Assembly (NCBI GenBank): GCA_947508145.1
Contig: CANNRV010000002.1
Span: 1-41,256, forward strand
Reading direction: 5' to 3'
Origin: Comamonadaceae bacterium
Lineage (GTDB): Bacteria > Pseudomonadota > Gammaproteobacteria > Burkholderiales > Burkholderiaceae_C
DNA length: 41,256 nt
Shown: positions 1 to 8,776 of the stretch, piece by piece
Position numbering within the stretch: the first letter of the stretch is position 1
How the letters are laid out: each line of letters opens with the position of its first letter
The notes under the pieces: model-generated
Databases searched by the model: none
What the model was told of the DNA's origin: nothing
The model's input: the letters and a program-made list of their open reading frames with translations, nothing else
Translations under genes and position numbers: made by a program

Positions 1-137
1 ACCAACGTGGCGAAGACGTACCCCTGACCGATGTGGTGCTGGGTATGCAGAAATCCTCCCTGGCCTTTGAAGCGACCTTGCAGGTGCGCAACAAAGTGCT
101 CAAGGCGTATGAAGAAATCATGAACATGCCGGTCTAA
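1..137 (+). CDS. fliE: FliE flagellar hook-basal body protein, C-terminal part (5' truncated by window)
   Basis: Frame from nt 3 reads QRGEDVPLTDVVLGMQKSSLAFEATLQVRNKVLKAYEEIMNMPV*, typical FliE C-terminus; immediately upstream of fliF. Confidence 0.9.
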   Translation, partial: QRGEDVPLTDVVLGMQKSSLAFEATLQVRNKVLKAYEEIMNMPV

Positions 138-151
138 CCTGAGAGAACACC

Positions 152-2296
152 ATGGCAACCGCAAGTGCAACACTCAACTCCCCCCTTGGTACCAGCAACA
201 ACGCGCTGACCACTGATGCAGACAATGGCGCGCGCAGCAATGCCATGGTCGCCAGTGGCCCATCCGTGCGCAGCGGTGACCTGGCACGTTCAATCACCAG
301 CTCAGCCTTGACCGACCCGATGGGCATGATCCGCGACCTGGTGCGTCAGCCCTCGGTGCGCAAGGTGCTGCCCATCGTCGTCATCATGATGGTGGTGGCT
401 GCATTCGGCTTGGCCTCTATGTCCATGAAAACGCCGCCCATGCGTCCTTTGACCATGATGCTGCCGGAAGCGGACAAGCAAATGGCCATTGAGACCTTGA
501 AGACCGCTAACTTCAAACCCGAGATTGACAAGAACACCGGACAAATTTTGGTGCCTGAAGACAAGTACCAGGAAGCCCGCATGTTGCTGGCTTCCAAAGG
601 CTTGCCGCGCACCGAAGCACAGGGCATGGACACCTTGAAAGACATGCCGGCCATGACCACCAGTCAGTTCATGGAACAAGTCCGCTACAACAATGCCATG
701 GAACAGGAACTGGCGAAAACGATTTCGCAAATCGCCGGTATCCGCAGCGCCCGTGTGCACCTGGCCGCACCCAAGCAAAGCGTGTTTGTGCGCGACCGCG
801 TGCCAACCAAAGCGTCTGTCATCATCACTCGCGCACCCGGCAAAGAAGTCTCGTCTGCCAATGTGCAAGCCATCATTTCACTGGTGGCTTCCAGCGTGCC
901 TTACCTGGCCCCTGAAAACGTCTCCGTGGTGGACAACTTCGGCTCGCTGATGAATGAAATGCTGGGCCCGCAACCGCTGGGCCTGACCGGCGCAGAGTTG
1001 CAGCAAAAACAGCAAATGGAAGATTTGTACCGCACCCGTTTGATTCAATTGCTGTCGCCCATCGTTGGCGCTGAAAACGTGTCGGCCCAGGTCAGCCTGC
1101 AACTCGACTTCACCCAAGATGAAGTCACCACCGAAGATTTTGACCAGCGCGACAAGGGACCGAAAACACGTTCCGAGTTGTATGTGGAAGACCGCAATAC
1201 CTTCAAAGATGCGATTGGTATTCCCGGCTCGTTGACCAATACACCGCCGAATCCGCCGATCAACCCGGCAGCCACCGATGCCACACCCGCCGACCCGAAC
1301 AAGGGCGTGAGTGAAAAAGGCGTGCAAGTGGTGGCCCGCAGCACCAAAAACTATGAGCTCGACCGCTCGGTGCGTCACACCAAGAGCGCCATGGGCAATA
1401 TTTCTAAGCTCGGTGTCGGTGTGCTGATCAATGAGCGCCCGATTCCTGCCGGTATGAAAGTGGAGAAGCCCGCCGATGGTTCACCACCGCCGACCACCAT
1501 TCCTTACACACAAGAAGAACTCGACCGTTTGAACCAATTGGTGCGCGGTGCGGTTGGCTTTAACGACAAACGCGGTGACGTGGTCACGGTGGTGTCCACC
1601 CGTTTTGAGCCGCCTGTCGACCCGAATGCCGTGCCTTGGTACAAGGACGAGAACCTGGCCTCACTGGCCAACAGCGGCGTGATTGCACTGTTGTTCCTGT
1701 TGTTCCTGATGGCTGTGGTGCGACCCATGATCAAGAAATTGCTCAAACCCGAAGTCGACCCTGCTGCATTGGCCGCTGCTGCCTTAGCCGCCGCCGCCAC
1801 CGAAGCCGCCACCGCCGAGAAGATCCGTGCCGAACGCATCGCCGCCGCCGAAGCCGAGGCCGCTGCCCGGGTGATTGCCGAACGCGCCGCCAGAGAAGAG
1901 GCCGAGGAAAAAGCACGCAAAGCCGCCGAAGCACTTGCCGAAGCCGAACGCCAAGCTGCCGAAGCGCTGGCCAGAGAGTCGGAGATGGCCGAAGAAGCCG
2001 CCGCCGCCGAAGCCGCCCGCATGGCCGAAGAAGAAGCCGCCCGTGAAGCCGAACGCCTGGCCGCTCTGGAGCTGCAAGCCGAGAACGGCACCGAGGAAGT
2101 GGAGTTGGAAGAAGGTGAGTCGCTAGATGATCTCAAAGCACGCATGGGCAAACTCAAACCTAAGAAACCGACCATACCTTCCGATTTACTGAACAATGCC
2201 AACTCGTATGACGATAAGGTTGCACTGATTCGCATGATCGTGTCTGACAACTCCGGCCGGGTGGCCAGTGTCATGCGCAACATGATCGAATCTTGA
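152..2296 (+). CDS. fliF: Flagellar MS-ring protein FliF
   Basis: 714 aa; two TM segments, RBM motifs (LVPEDKYQEARMLLASKGLP, ARVHLAAPKQSVF), C-terminal FliG-binding tail (NSYDDKVALIRMIVSDNSGRVASVMRNMI). Confidence 0.97.
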   Translation: MATASATLNSPLGTSNNALTTDADNGARSNAMVASGPSVRSGDLARSITSSALTDPMGMIRDLVRQPSVRKVLPIVVIMMVVAAFGLASMSMKTPPMRPLTMMLPEADKQMAIETLKTANFKPEIDKNTGQILVPEDKYQEARMLLASKGLPRTEAQGMDTLKDMPAMTTSQFMEQVRYNNAMEQELAKTISQIAGIRSARVHLAAPKQSVFVRDRVPTKASVIITRAPGKEVSSANVQAIISLVASSVPYLAPENVSVVDNFGSLMNEMLGPQPLGLTGAELQQKQQMEDLYRTRLIQLLSPIVGAENVSAQVSLQLDFTQDEVTTEDFDQRDKGPKTRSELYVEDRNTFKDAIGIPGSLTNTPPNPPINPAATDATPADPNKGVSEKGVQVVARSTKNYELDRSVRHTKSAMGNISKLGVGVLINERPIPAGMKVEKPADGSPPPTTIPYTQEELDRLNQLVRGAVGFNDKRGDVVTVVSTRFEPPVDPNAVPWYKDENLASLANSGVIALLFLLFLMAVVRPMIKKLLKPEVDPAALAAAALAAAATEAATAEKIRAERIAAAEAEAAARVIAERAAREEAEEKARKAAEALAEAERQAAEALARESEMAEEAAAAEAARMAEEEAAREAERLAALELQAENGTEEVELEEGESLDDLKARMGKLKPKKPTIPSDLLNNANSYDDKVALIRMIVSDNSGRVASVMRNMIES

Positions 2297-2324
2297 TCAC
2301 GCACAGAGCGAACAAGGACTACAC

Positions 2325-3359
2325 ATGGCTGACGATACGATTCAATGGACCCCCGAACTGCGCGCAGAGATGGAGGCCATGACCTCCACCCAACGGGCTG
2401 CAGTGTTGATGTTGCTGCTGGGGGAAGAGCAGGCGGCTGAGATTGTCAAATACCTCAGCCCCAAAGAAGTACAGGCACTGGGCGCAGCCATGGTGCAAGC
2501 GTCTTCGCTGTCGCAAGGCGCGGTGAATGTGGTGCTCGACCAGTTTGTCGACATGCTGAAAAAACAAAACAGCGTGGGCTTAGGCGGCACCGACTATGTC
2601 GACCGTGTGATGCGTTTGGCACTGGGTGAAGACAAAGCCAATTCGGTGCTCAACCGCATCATGCCGGGACAAGGCACCAAAGGGCTGGACATTTTGTCGT
2701 GGATGGACCCGCGCTCGATTGCAGAGATGATCCGGACCGAACACCCGCAGGTGATCGCCATTATTTTGTCGATTCTGGAAACCAGTGTGGCCGCCGACGT
2801 GTTGGTGTATTTGCCGCCGGAAGTCCGCCCTGAAGCCATTCAGCGTGTGGCCGCCATGGACACGGTGCAGCCGTCTGCCATGGCCGAGCTGGAACAAATC
2901 ATGAAGCAGCAGTTTGCCAAGAGCTCGTCGTCCAAGTCGTCAAGCTTTGGCGGCATCAAGGCCGCAGCCGCCATCATGAACAAAACCAAAACCGATATGG
3001 AACGCTCCATCATGGATGGTTTGGAAGAGATCGATGCGGATTTGATGCTGAAGATTCAGGATCAGATGTTCACTTTCGACAACCTGGTCACGGTCGACAA
3101 CAAGGGTATTCAGGTGTTGATGCGCAACGTCGAGCCCGACCAGTTGATGGTCGCCTTGAAAGGCGCACCCGACGAAGTGCTGGCGCGTTTCTTGGACAAC
3201 ATGTCCGAACGTGCACGCGGCATGTTCAAAGACGACATGGATGCACGCGGACCGGTGCGTGTCGCCGATGTCGAAGATGCGCAGAAGAAAATCATGCGTC
3301 TGGCGCGCAAGCTGTCAGACACCGGCGAATTGATCTTGGGCGGAGCAGACTTTGTTTAA
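2325..3359 (+). CDS. fliG: Flagellar motor switch protein FliG
   Basis: 344 aa; LLLGEEQAAEIVKYL, EHPQVIAIILS, DLMLKIQDQMFTFDNLV, GPVRVADVEDAQKKI motifs. Confidence 0.97.
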   Translation: MADDTIQWTPELRAEMEAMTSTQRAAVLMLLLGEEQAAEIVKYLSPKEVQALGAAMVQASSLSQGAVNVVLDQFVDMLKKQNSVGLGGTDYVDRVMRLALGEDKANSVLNRIMPGQGTKGLDILSWMDPRSIAEMIRTEHPQVIAIILSILETSVAADVLVYLPPEVRPEAIQRVAAMDTVQPSAMAELEQIMKQQFAKSSSSKSSSFGGIKAAAAIMNKTKTDMERSIMDGLEEIDADLMLKIQDQMFTFDNLVTVDNKGIQVLMRNVEPDQLMVALKGAPDEVLARFLDNMSERARGMFKDDMDARGPVRVADVEDAQKKIMRLARKLSDTGELILGGADFV

Positions 3360-4827
3360 CCCTGACCCGCTCAAACCGGCACCGCGCCATTGGTTGGATG
3401 ACACCTGGCTGAATTCTTCATCGCCTGCGTTGAAGACATTCGGGGAATTCGATTGGGCCAATGTGCCCAAGCTGGATTTCTCCAGTGTGAAATTCCGTCA
3501 ACTGGCAACGCCGGAAAAAGCCAAAGTATTGGATGACGACGAAGGCTTTGTGCTGGAGACCTATGGTCGCAAACCGTCTTTCAAACCCGATGCCACAGGT
3601 TCGCAGCCAGCGCCTGCCAAGCAAGATGATGCAGCGCAGGCAAGCCACGACATGTCGTCGGATGAACAAGCCGCATTGCTGGCAGATGACCAGGAATTAC
3701 AGCGTCAGGAACAGGCTTTGTTGCAGGCTGAACGTTTGCGCTTGCAACAACTGGCCGATGCCGAACGCGAGCAACAACGCCAACTGGAACGCGTGCTCTT
3801 CGGTGCAGACAGCATGTGGCGAGCCACAGATGAAGACGCTTTAGATGCCTGGCCCATGGGCGACGATGCCGAAGTGATTGACCCGGCTGCATTGGCAGCG
3901 GCACGCGACGAGGCTTATGCCCGTGGCCACGCCGACGGCGTGAACGCCGGTTTGCAACACGGCATGGAACAAGGCGTGGCGCAAGGCCAGACCCAAGGAC
4001 ACGAAGCCGGCATGGCGCAAGCCCGCACCGAAGCGCAGGCGCAATTGCAGCAGGCCTTGGAAGAACAGAAAACCGAATTGAGCGCCAGCCTGCAAGAACA
4101 ATTGCAATTGCTGCAACAACTCAACGACAAACTCTCTGCGTTCAGCAGCAACCCGCAGGCCTTGTTTGAACCCGTGAAGCGATTGGCATTGCACATCAGT
4201 GAACAACTGGTGCTGGCCGAGCTGACTTTGTCGGGTCAGGCGATTGAACGGCTGGTGCAACGCTGTCTGGATGAAATTGACATGCACGGCCAGCCCGCCA
4301 TCACGATTGAATTGAACCCGCAGGACAAAGCCAGGTTGGAAGACATAGGCGGCGACACCATCAAACAATTGCAATTGCACTCGGTGCCTGGCTTGCATCC
4401 CGGCAGCGTGCGTTTGCTGGTGAATGACAGCCAGATTGAAGACTTGATCGAACACCGCTTGCAGGCCATGGCCAACCGTTTGTTGAACCAACCCGAGCAA
4501 TGGCGCGAGCAATCGGCGTTTTTCCGCCAGCCGCTGGCGCAGCGCGACGGGCAAGTGCAAGACGTGCCACCGCGTGTGGTGTTCAACGAGACCTCGCTGC
4601 ATGAGCCGGTGCAAGACCTGCCAAGCCGTGCGCAAGTGCTGCAGGAAGAGCCTGTGCAAGCAGAAGCTTTGCATGAAGAACCTGTGCACGCAGAAGCCGT
4701 GCAAGACCAACACGCGCACACAGAAACAGTGCAAGCAGAACCTGTGCAACAAGCCGCTGAGCCGCAAGCTGAATTGCCACATGTTGACTTGCCTGAAGAA
4801 CCACAGCCCGGGGACGACCATGCTTGA
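3352..4827 (+). CDS. fliH: Flagellar assembly protein FliH (TTG start overlapping fliG), with extended repetitive C-terminus
   Basis: Position between fliG and fliI; GHADGVNAGLQHGMEQGVAQGQTQGHEAG glycine-repeat helix typical of FliH; FliH/YscL-like C-terminal domain. Confidence 0.9.
   Translation: MFNPDPLKPAPRHWLDDTWLNSSSPALKTFGEFDWANVPKLDFSSVKFRQLATPEKAKVLDDDEGFVLETYGRKPSFKPDATGSQPAPAKQDDAAQASHDMSSDEQAALLADDQELQRQEQALLQAERLRLQQLADAEREQQRQLERVLFGADSMWRATDEDALDAWPMGDDAEVIDPAALAAARDEAYARGHADGVNAGLQHGMEQGVAQGQTQGHEAGMAQARTEAQAQLQQALEEQKTELSASLQEQLQLLQQLNDKLSAFSSNPQALFEPVKRLALHISEQLVLAELTLSGQAIERLVQRCLDEIDMHGQPAITIELNPQDKARLEDIGGDTIKQLQLHSVPGLHPGSVRLLVNDSQIEDLIEHRLQAMANRLLNQPEQWREQSAFFRQPLAQRDGQVQDVPPRVVFNETSLHEPVQDLPSRAQVLQEEPVQAEALHEEPVHAEAVQDQHAHTETVQAEPVQQAAEPQAELPHVDLPEEPQPGDDHA
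4645..4764 (+). repeat. ~30-bp degenerate tandem repeat inside fliH 3' end (about 4 copies)
   Basis: gaagagcctgtgcaagcagaagctttgcat / gaagaacctgtgcacgcagaagccgtgcaa / gaccaacacgcgcacacagaaacagtgcaa / gcagaacctgtgcaacaagccgct... Confidence 0.75.
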
Positions 4828-5467
4828 TTTCATCAATATCGCCTTGCGCACCTTGATGTGCCTGGCTTTCATCGCTTTTGTGGTGCGGCCCATGTTGATG
4901 TCCATGATCCGGCGCGAGCCCAACACCTTGGAGTTGGAGGAAATGGCCCAACTTGCAGTCAACTCCGCCTTCAAAGAGCAGTTCACCGGTTTCTACGCCA
5001 AACGCATCACACCAGCCTTGGAAGCACCCAAAGCCGACAGCGCTGCTGCCCCAGCCACTGACGAACACATAGCAACACCCGAGCCCGAACCGGTGCCGTT
5101 GACAGAAGAAGAAATGCAGGCCTTGGAGGCCAACAAAGCCTATTTGGATGAACTGGTCAAAGGCCACGAAGCCGAAATGGCACGACGCGCGGATATTGCC
5201 GCCGTTGAAACAGAACGACTCGCACAAATTGCGCTGGCCAAAGAGCAAGCAGGTTTGGCAGGCGACGCGGACGAAGACGAACAGGATTCGTCACTGGAAA
5301 AAATGCGTCAAAGCATGAAGAAAGAAAAGAAAAAACCCACCATTCCCGCCGAACTGCTGGCGGGCAACAGTTACGAAGACAAGCTCATGGTGGTGCGTTT
5401 TGTGGCCGAGCAGGAACAAAACCGGGTTGCCAACGCGATTCGCTCCATGATCAAAATTGGGCCATAA
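4820..5467 (+). CDS. FliF C-terminal-domain-like membrane protein (TM + acidic linker + FliG-binding-like tail)
   Basis: ATG at 4820, 215 aa. TM region ...AFIAFVVRPMLMSMIRREP vs FliF ...LFLMAVVRPMIKKLLKP; tail KKPTIPAELLAGNSYEDKLMVVRFVAEQEQNRVANAIRSMI vs FliF KKPTIPSDLLNNANSYDDKVALIRMIVSDNSGRVASVMRNMI. Confidence 0.85.
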   Translation: MLDFINIALRTLMCLAFIAFVVRPMLMSMIRREPNTLELEEMAQLAVNSAFKEQFTGFYAKRITPALEAPKADSAAAPATDEHIATPEPEPVPLTEEEMQALEANKAYLDELVKGHEAEMARRADIAAVETERLAQIALAKEQAGLAGDADEDEQDSSLEKMRQSMKKEKKKPTIPAELLAGNSYEDKLMVVRFVAEQEQNRVANAIRSMIKIGP

Positions 5468-5469
5468 AC

Positions 5470-6795
5470 ATGTTGGATTTCTCTGCTGATATCGATGCTG
5501 TGATGCCGCAATTGCGTACCCCGCAACCGCAGCGCAGCGGCACCTTGGTGCGCTTGGTCGGCATGACGCTGGAAGCGCGCGGCGTGATGGCCCCGTTAGG
5601 CGCATGCTGCGAAGTGGTGGGCCGACACGGTCACCGCGTCGAAGCCGAGGTGGTCGGTTTCAACGACAAGATTTTGTTTTTGATGCCGTTCACCGAACCC
5701 GCTGGTGTTGGCCCGGGCGATATGGTGCGGGTCATCAGCAATTCATCACTGGTCAGCTTAGGCCCGGAGTTGCTCGGTCGCGTGATCGACGGTCGTTGCC
5801 AGCCCTTGGACGGCAAGCCGCCGCCCGAATGCAAAGAGTTGCTCAGCCTGTTGGGTCGTCCTATCAACCCGATGGAGCGCGGCCCGATCAACAAAATTTT
5901 GGATGTGGGAGTGAAAGCCATTAACGGTGTGTTGACCCTGGGGCGCGGTCAGCGTCTGGGTTTGATCGCCGGTTCAGGCGTGGGCAAAAGTGTGTTGTTA
6001 GGCATGCTCACACGTTTCACCAAAGCCGATATCGTTGTCATTGGTTTGATCGGCGAACGCGGCCGTGAGGTGCAAGCGTTTATCCAAGAGTCTTTGGGCG
6101 AAGAAGGTCTGGCCAAGTCGGTGGTGGTGGCGGCTCCTGCCAACGTCTCACCGGTGCTGCGTTTGAAAGCCACGCACTTAACCCATGTGATTGCAGAATA
6201 TTTCCGTGACCAGGGACTCGACGTGTTGATGCTGTGTGACAGCTTGACCCGTGTGGCCCATGCGCAGCGAGAAATTGGTTTGGCCATTGGCGAGCCGCCA
6301 ACCGCCAAAGGCTACCCGCCTTCGGTGTTTGGTTTGCTGCCGAATTTGATTGAACGCGGCGGTGTCGGCAGACACGGTCATGGGTCCATCACAGCGATTT
6401 ACACCGTGCTGGCTGAAGGCGATGATGCCGCTGACCCGATTGTGGACATCGCCCGCGCGTCGCTGGACGGACAGGTGATGTTGTCGCGCAAACTCGCCGA
6501 CTCGGCGCATTACCCGGCGATTGATTTGACCGGCTCGATTTCACGTTTGATGCAATCGCTGCTCAGCAACGAAGATTTGAAATCGGCGAATAAGCTGCGA
6601 CGCTTGTGGTCTATTTACCAGCAAAACGTCGATTTGGTACAAGTCGGTGCTTACGAGCACGGCTCTAACCCTGAACTTGATGAAGCCATACGCTTGAACG
6701 ATCGCATCGTGGCCTTTTTGCGCCAGGATATGCACATCAGCCAGGACTACGACACCACGCGTTTGCAATTGCGCGAACTGCTTAACCAGACTTGA
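5470..6795 (+). CDS. fliI: Flagellar export ATPase FliI
   Basis: Walker A GSGVGKS, GLIGERGREVQ, LLCDSLTRVAHAQREIGLAIGEPPTAKGYPPSVF. Confidence 0.98.
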   Translation: MLDFSADIDAVMPQLRTPQPQRSGTLVRLVGMTLEARGVMAPLGACCEVVGRHGHRVEAEVVGFNDKILFLMPFTEPAGVGPGDMVRVISNSSLVSLGPELLGRVIDGRCQPLDGKPPPECKELLSLLGRPINPMERGPINKILDVGVKAINGVLTLGRGQRLGLIAGSGVGKSVLLGMLTRFTKADIVVIGLIGERGREVQAFIQESLGEEGLAKSVVVAAPANVSPVLRLKATHLTHVIAEYFRDQGLDVLMLCDSLTRVAHAQREIGLAIGEPPTAKGYPPSVFGLLPNLIERGGVGRHGHGSITAIYTVLAEGDDAADPIVDIARASLDGQVMLSRKLADSAHYPAIDLTGSISRLMQSLLSNEDLKSANKLRRLWSIYQQNVDLVQVGAYEHGSNPELDEAIRLNDRIVAFLRQDMHISQDYDTTRLQLRELLNQT

Positions 6796-6808
6796 AAGAC
6801 ACTGAGCG

Positions 6809-7249
6809 ATGAAGCCCCGCAGTTGCTGGTCCGTGCTGGCCAAAAAAGCAAAAGACGAAGAAGAGACCGCGCAAACCGCAGCCGCCAAAGCACGCAACAA
6901 AGTGTTGGAGTTGCAGCAAAGCCGACAGCGCATGGACCATTTATTGCAAGACTACAAACTGCGTGCCTTGGAATCGCAGGCCAAGTTGCAGTCCATGTCA
7001 CAAACCACCAACAGCCGACAGTTTTTATTGCAATTGCAAAGTCTGGTTGACCGTGTGCAAGTCGATTTGCAACAGGCGTTGCGCGAGTTGGAACAAGCCA
7101 AAGCGGTGTTGTTGCAAGCCACGCACCAGCGCATGAAAATGGAAACCATGCAGGAAAAAGATTTGCAGGCGGTGCAAACCTGGGAGCGCAAACGTGACCA
7201 GAAAGAAATGGACAGTTTGGGCCTGACCCTCTACAACCTCAAGGCCTGA
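6809..7249 (+). CDS. fliJ: Flagellar export chaperone FliJ
   Basis: Short coiled-coil protein directly after fliI; KDLQAVQTWERKRDQKEMD typical FliJ end. Confidence 0.85.
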   Translation: MKPRSCWSVLAKKAKDEEETAQTAAAKARNKVLELQQSRQRMDHLLQDYKLRALESQAKLQSMSQTTNSRQFLLQLQSLVDRVQVDLQQALRELEQAKAVLLQATHQRMKMETMQEKDLQAVQTWERKRDQKEMDSLGLTLYNLKA

Positions 7250-8057
7250 CCCACCCGGCTTGCAGCCCATGCCAGTAATGCGGCTTGAAAGCCCAGGGCA
7301 TCATGGTGGTGCTGGTGCCGGGCGCAAACACCGTGCGGGTCACATGGTCGTGCCACACGCCTTTGGCATGCATTTTTCCCAATAGCAACTGAGCCGCTTC
7401 TTCGTGTGTGTGCACCTGTTCACCAATGCGCACACGGGCTGCGTCTTCAGGCAAATCATCCAAGCGGGTCCATGTCAACGTGTCATACGCAGGCAATGGC
7501 ATGTCGGCATCGATAGGGCCTGAATACACATCATGCAGACTGCCCCAGCTGCGGCCTTTGAGCAAATGTTTCAACTGTGCGAGTTGGCGCTCTGCCATGT
7601 CTTCGTCGCCCAAACGAAAACTCAGCTGTCCCAGCACATTGTCAAACCACAAGCAAGCCTTGGGGTGTTGATGAAGCAAGGCGGGCAGTCCGGCAATCGC
7701 ATCTTGCCGGTGGTAGCGCACAGTGATGCCTTGTTGTTTTAACTCGCGTGCGTGGCGCAGACCGAAGAGCAGTGGCACCAAGGGGTCGATGTCATACACA
7801 TCAATGCATTCAAAGCGTGCCAGCCACGGCGTGGGCAGCATCCAACCGGCGCTGCAACCGATCAATATCAAATGCTTGTCGTCGGTGTGCACACCGGCGA
7901 GAAAAGCAGCGATCAGTTCACGCGTGGGCAGCCAGCGTTGCAATGAACGGGCTGCGTGTACATGCCAGTTCAGACCGCCTGTGCCACCGGCGTTGGCCAG
8001 GTCTCTGAGCCAGGTGGCCAGTGCGTGGTGCGCTGACTGCTTATTTTTCACAGACAT
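7239..8057 (-). CDS. Hypothetical protein, possible Rossmann/SAM-dependent methyltransferase-like fold
   Basis: 272 aa ORF; LILIGCSAGWMLPTPWLARFECIDVYDIDPLVPLLF resembles a nucleotide/SAM-binding beta-loop; overlaps the upstream minus ORF (coupling). Confidence 0.6.
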   Translation of the reverse strand: MSVKNKQSAHHALATWLRDLANAGGTGGLNWHVHAARSLQRWLPTRELIAAFLAGVHTDDKHLILIGCSAGWMLPTPWLARFECIDVYDIDPLVPLLFGLRHARELKQQGITVRYHRQDAIAGLPALLHQHPKACLWFDNVLGQLSFRLGDEDMAERQLAQLKHLLKGRSWGSLHDVYSGPIDADMPLPAYDTLTWTRLDDLPEDAARVRIGEQVHTHEEAAQLLLGKMHAKGVWHDHVTRTVFAPGTSTTMMPWAFKPHYWHGLQAGWVRP

Positions 8058-8460
8058 GCCGCATGATGGTGAACACCGGTGAAGAAGGAGGTACCGGTTG
8101 CCATTCAGCGATCACGCCTTCGCTGGTCAGCGTCTCGCCGCTTAAGCGTGCGCCGCTGTAAATCGCCAATGAACGGCTGCGTGCCTGCTTTTGTGTGCAA
8201 TCAATTTCCAGCAACATGCGGCTGGACAAATAGGTTTTGCCCTGGCTGTTTTTTTGCGGCTGTCGGTAGTCCAGCATGGACCAGACTCGGCGCACATGGC
8301 CATCGTGTTCGAGGGAAGATCGGTCAATACCGAACACCACGCTGTCGGTCATGCCAATGCTGACCCAATCGGCAGCAAAACCCGGCTGAACACAGAGGCA
8401 CAAGCCATATAAAACCAGGCTTTTAAAAGTTTTGCGTATTTTTTTCAATTTGCCTCTCAC
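8041..8460 (-). CDS. Small secreted protein, surface-adhesin-E-like family (probable GTG start)
   Basis: Signal peptide KKIRKTFKSLVLYGLCLCVQPGFAA then ADWVSIGMTDSVVFGIDRSSLEHDGHVRRVWSMLDY; similar layout to ORF 30470-30991. Confidence 0.65.
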   Translation of the reverse strand: MRGKLKKIRKTFKSLVLYGLCLCVQPGFAADWVSIGMTDSVVFGIDRSSLEHDGHVRRVWSMLDYRQPQKNSQGKTYLSSRMLLEIDCTQKQARSRSLAIYSGARLSGETLTSEGVIAEWQPVPPSSPVFTIMRHVCEK

Positions 8461-8470
8461 AGGATAGATA

Positions 8471-8776
8471 ATGCAGACCATGCCAAACCATGACTGGGCT
8501 CAGTACTCTCTCAGTATGACATTCGTCTTGTTGCTGTTGGCGGCGGCTTTGTGGTGGCTGTCGCGTCGCAACAAGGGCTTTCTCCTCCCTGCTGCACAAC
8601 GGCGTATCCAAATTCTAGAGGCCTATCCCATGGGATTGCGCCACAAGTTATTGTTGGTGCAAGTAGATCAGCAGCGACTGCTGTTAGCCATCAACAGCAA
8701 CGATATTCAAACCCTGCATGCCTGGCCTGCAGAACCCCAAGCAAGTACAACAACAGGTGCCAGTGATGCGAATTAA
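8471..8776 (+). CDS. fliO: Flagellar biosynthesis protein FliO
   Basis: N-terminal TM, then RRIQILEAYPMGLRHKLLLVQVDQQRLLLAI; directly upstream of fliP. Confidence 0.85.
   Translation: MQTMPNHDWAQYSLSMTFVLLLLAAALWWLSRRNKGFLLPAAQRRIQILEAYPMGLRHKLLLVQVDQQRLLLAINSNDIQTLHAWPAEPQASTTTGASDAN

Noticed and set aside
1504-2304. 266-aa minus-strand ORF (Ser/Ala-rich) antisense to fliF
   Set aside because: Low-complexity shadow of the GCC-rich fliF linker; fliF on the other strand is unambiguous.
4574-4819. N-terminal extension of the FliF-C-like ORF as given in the ORF track
   Set aside because: Overlaps the fliH C-terminus out of frame; ATG at 4820 directly precedes the TM segment and gives the FliF-like protein.
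3841-4986. 381-aa minus-strand ORF antisense to fliH
   Set aside because: Product is Gln/His/Leu-rich with no domain; antisense artefact of a high-GC gene.
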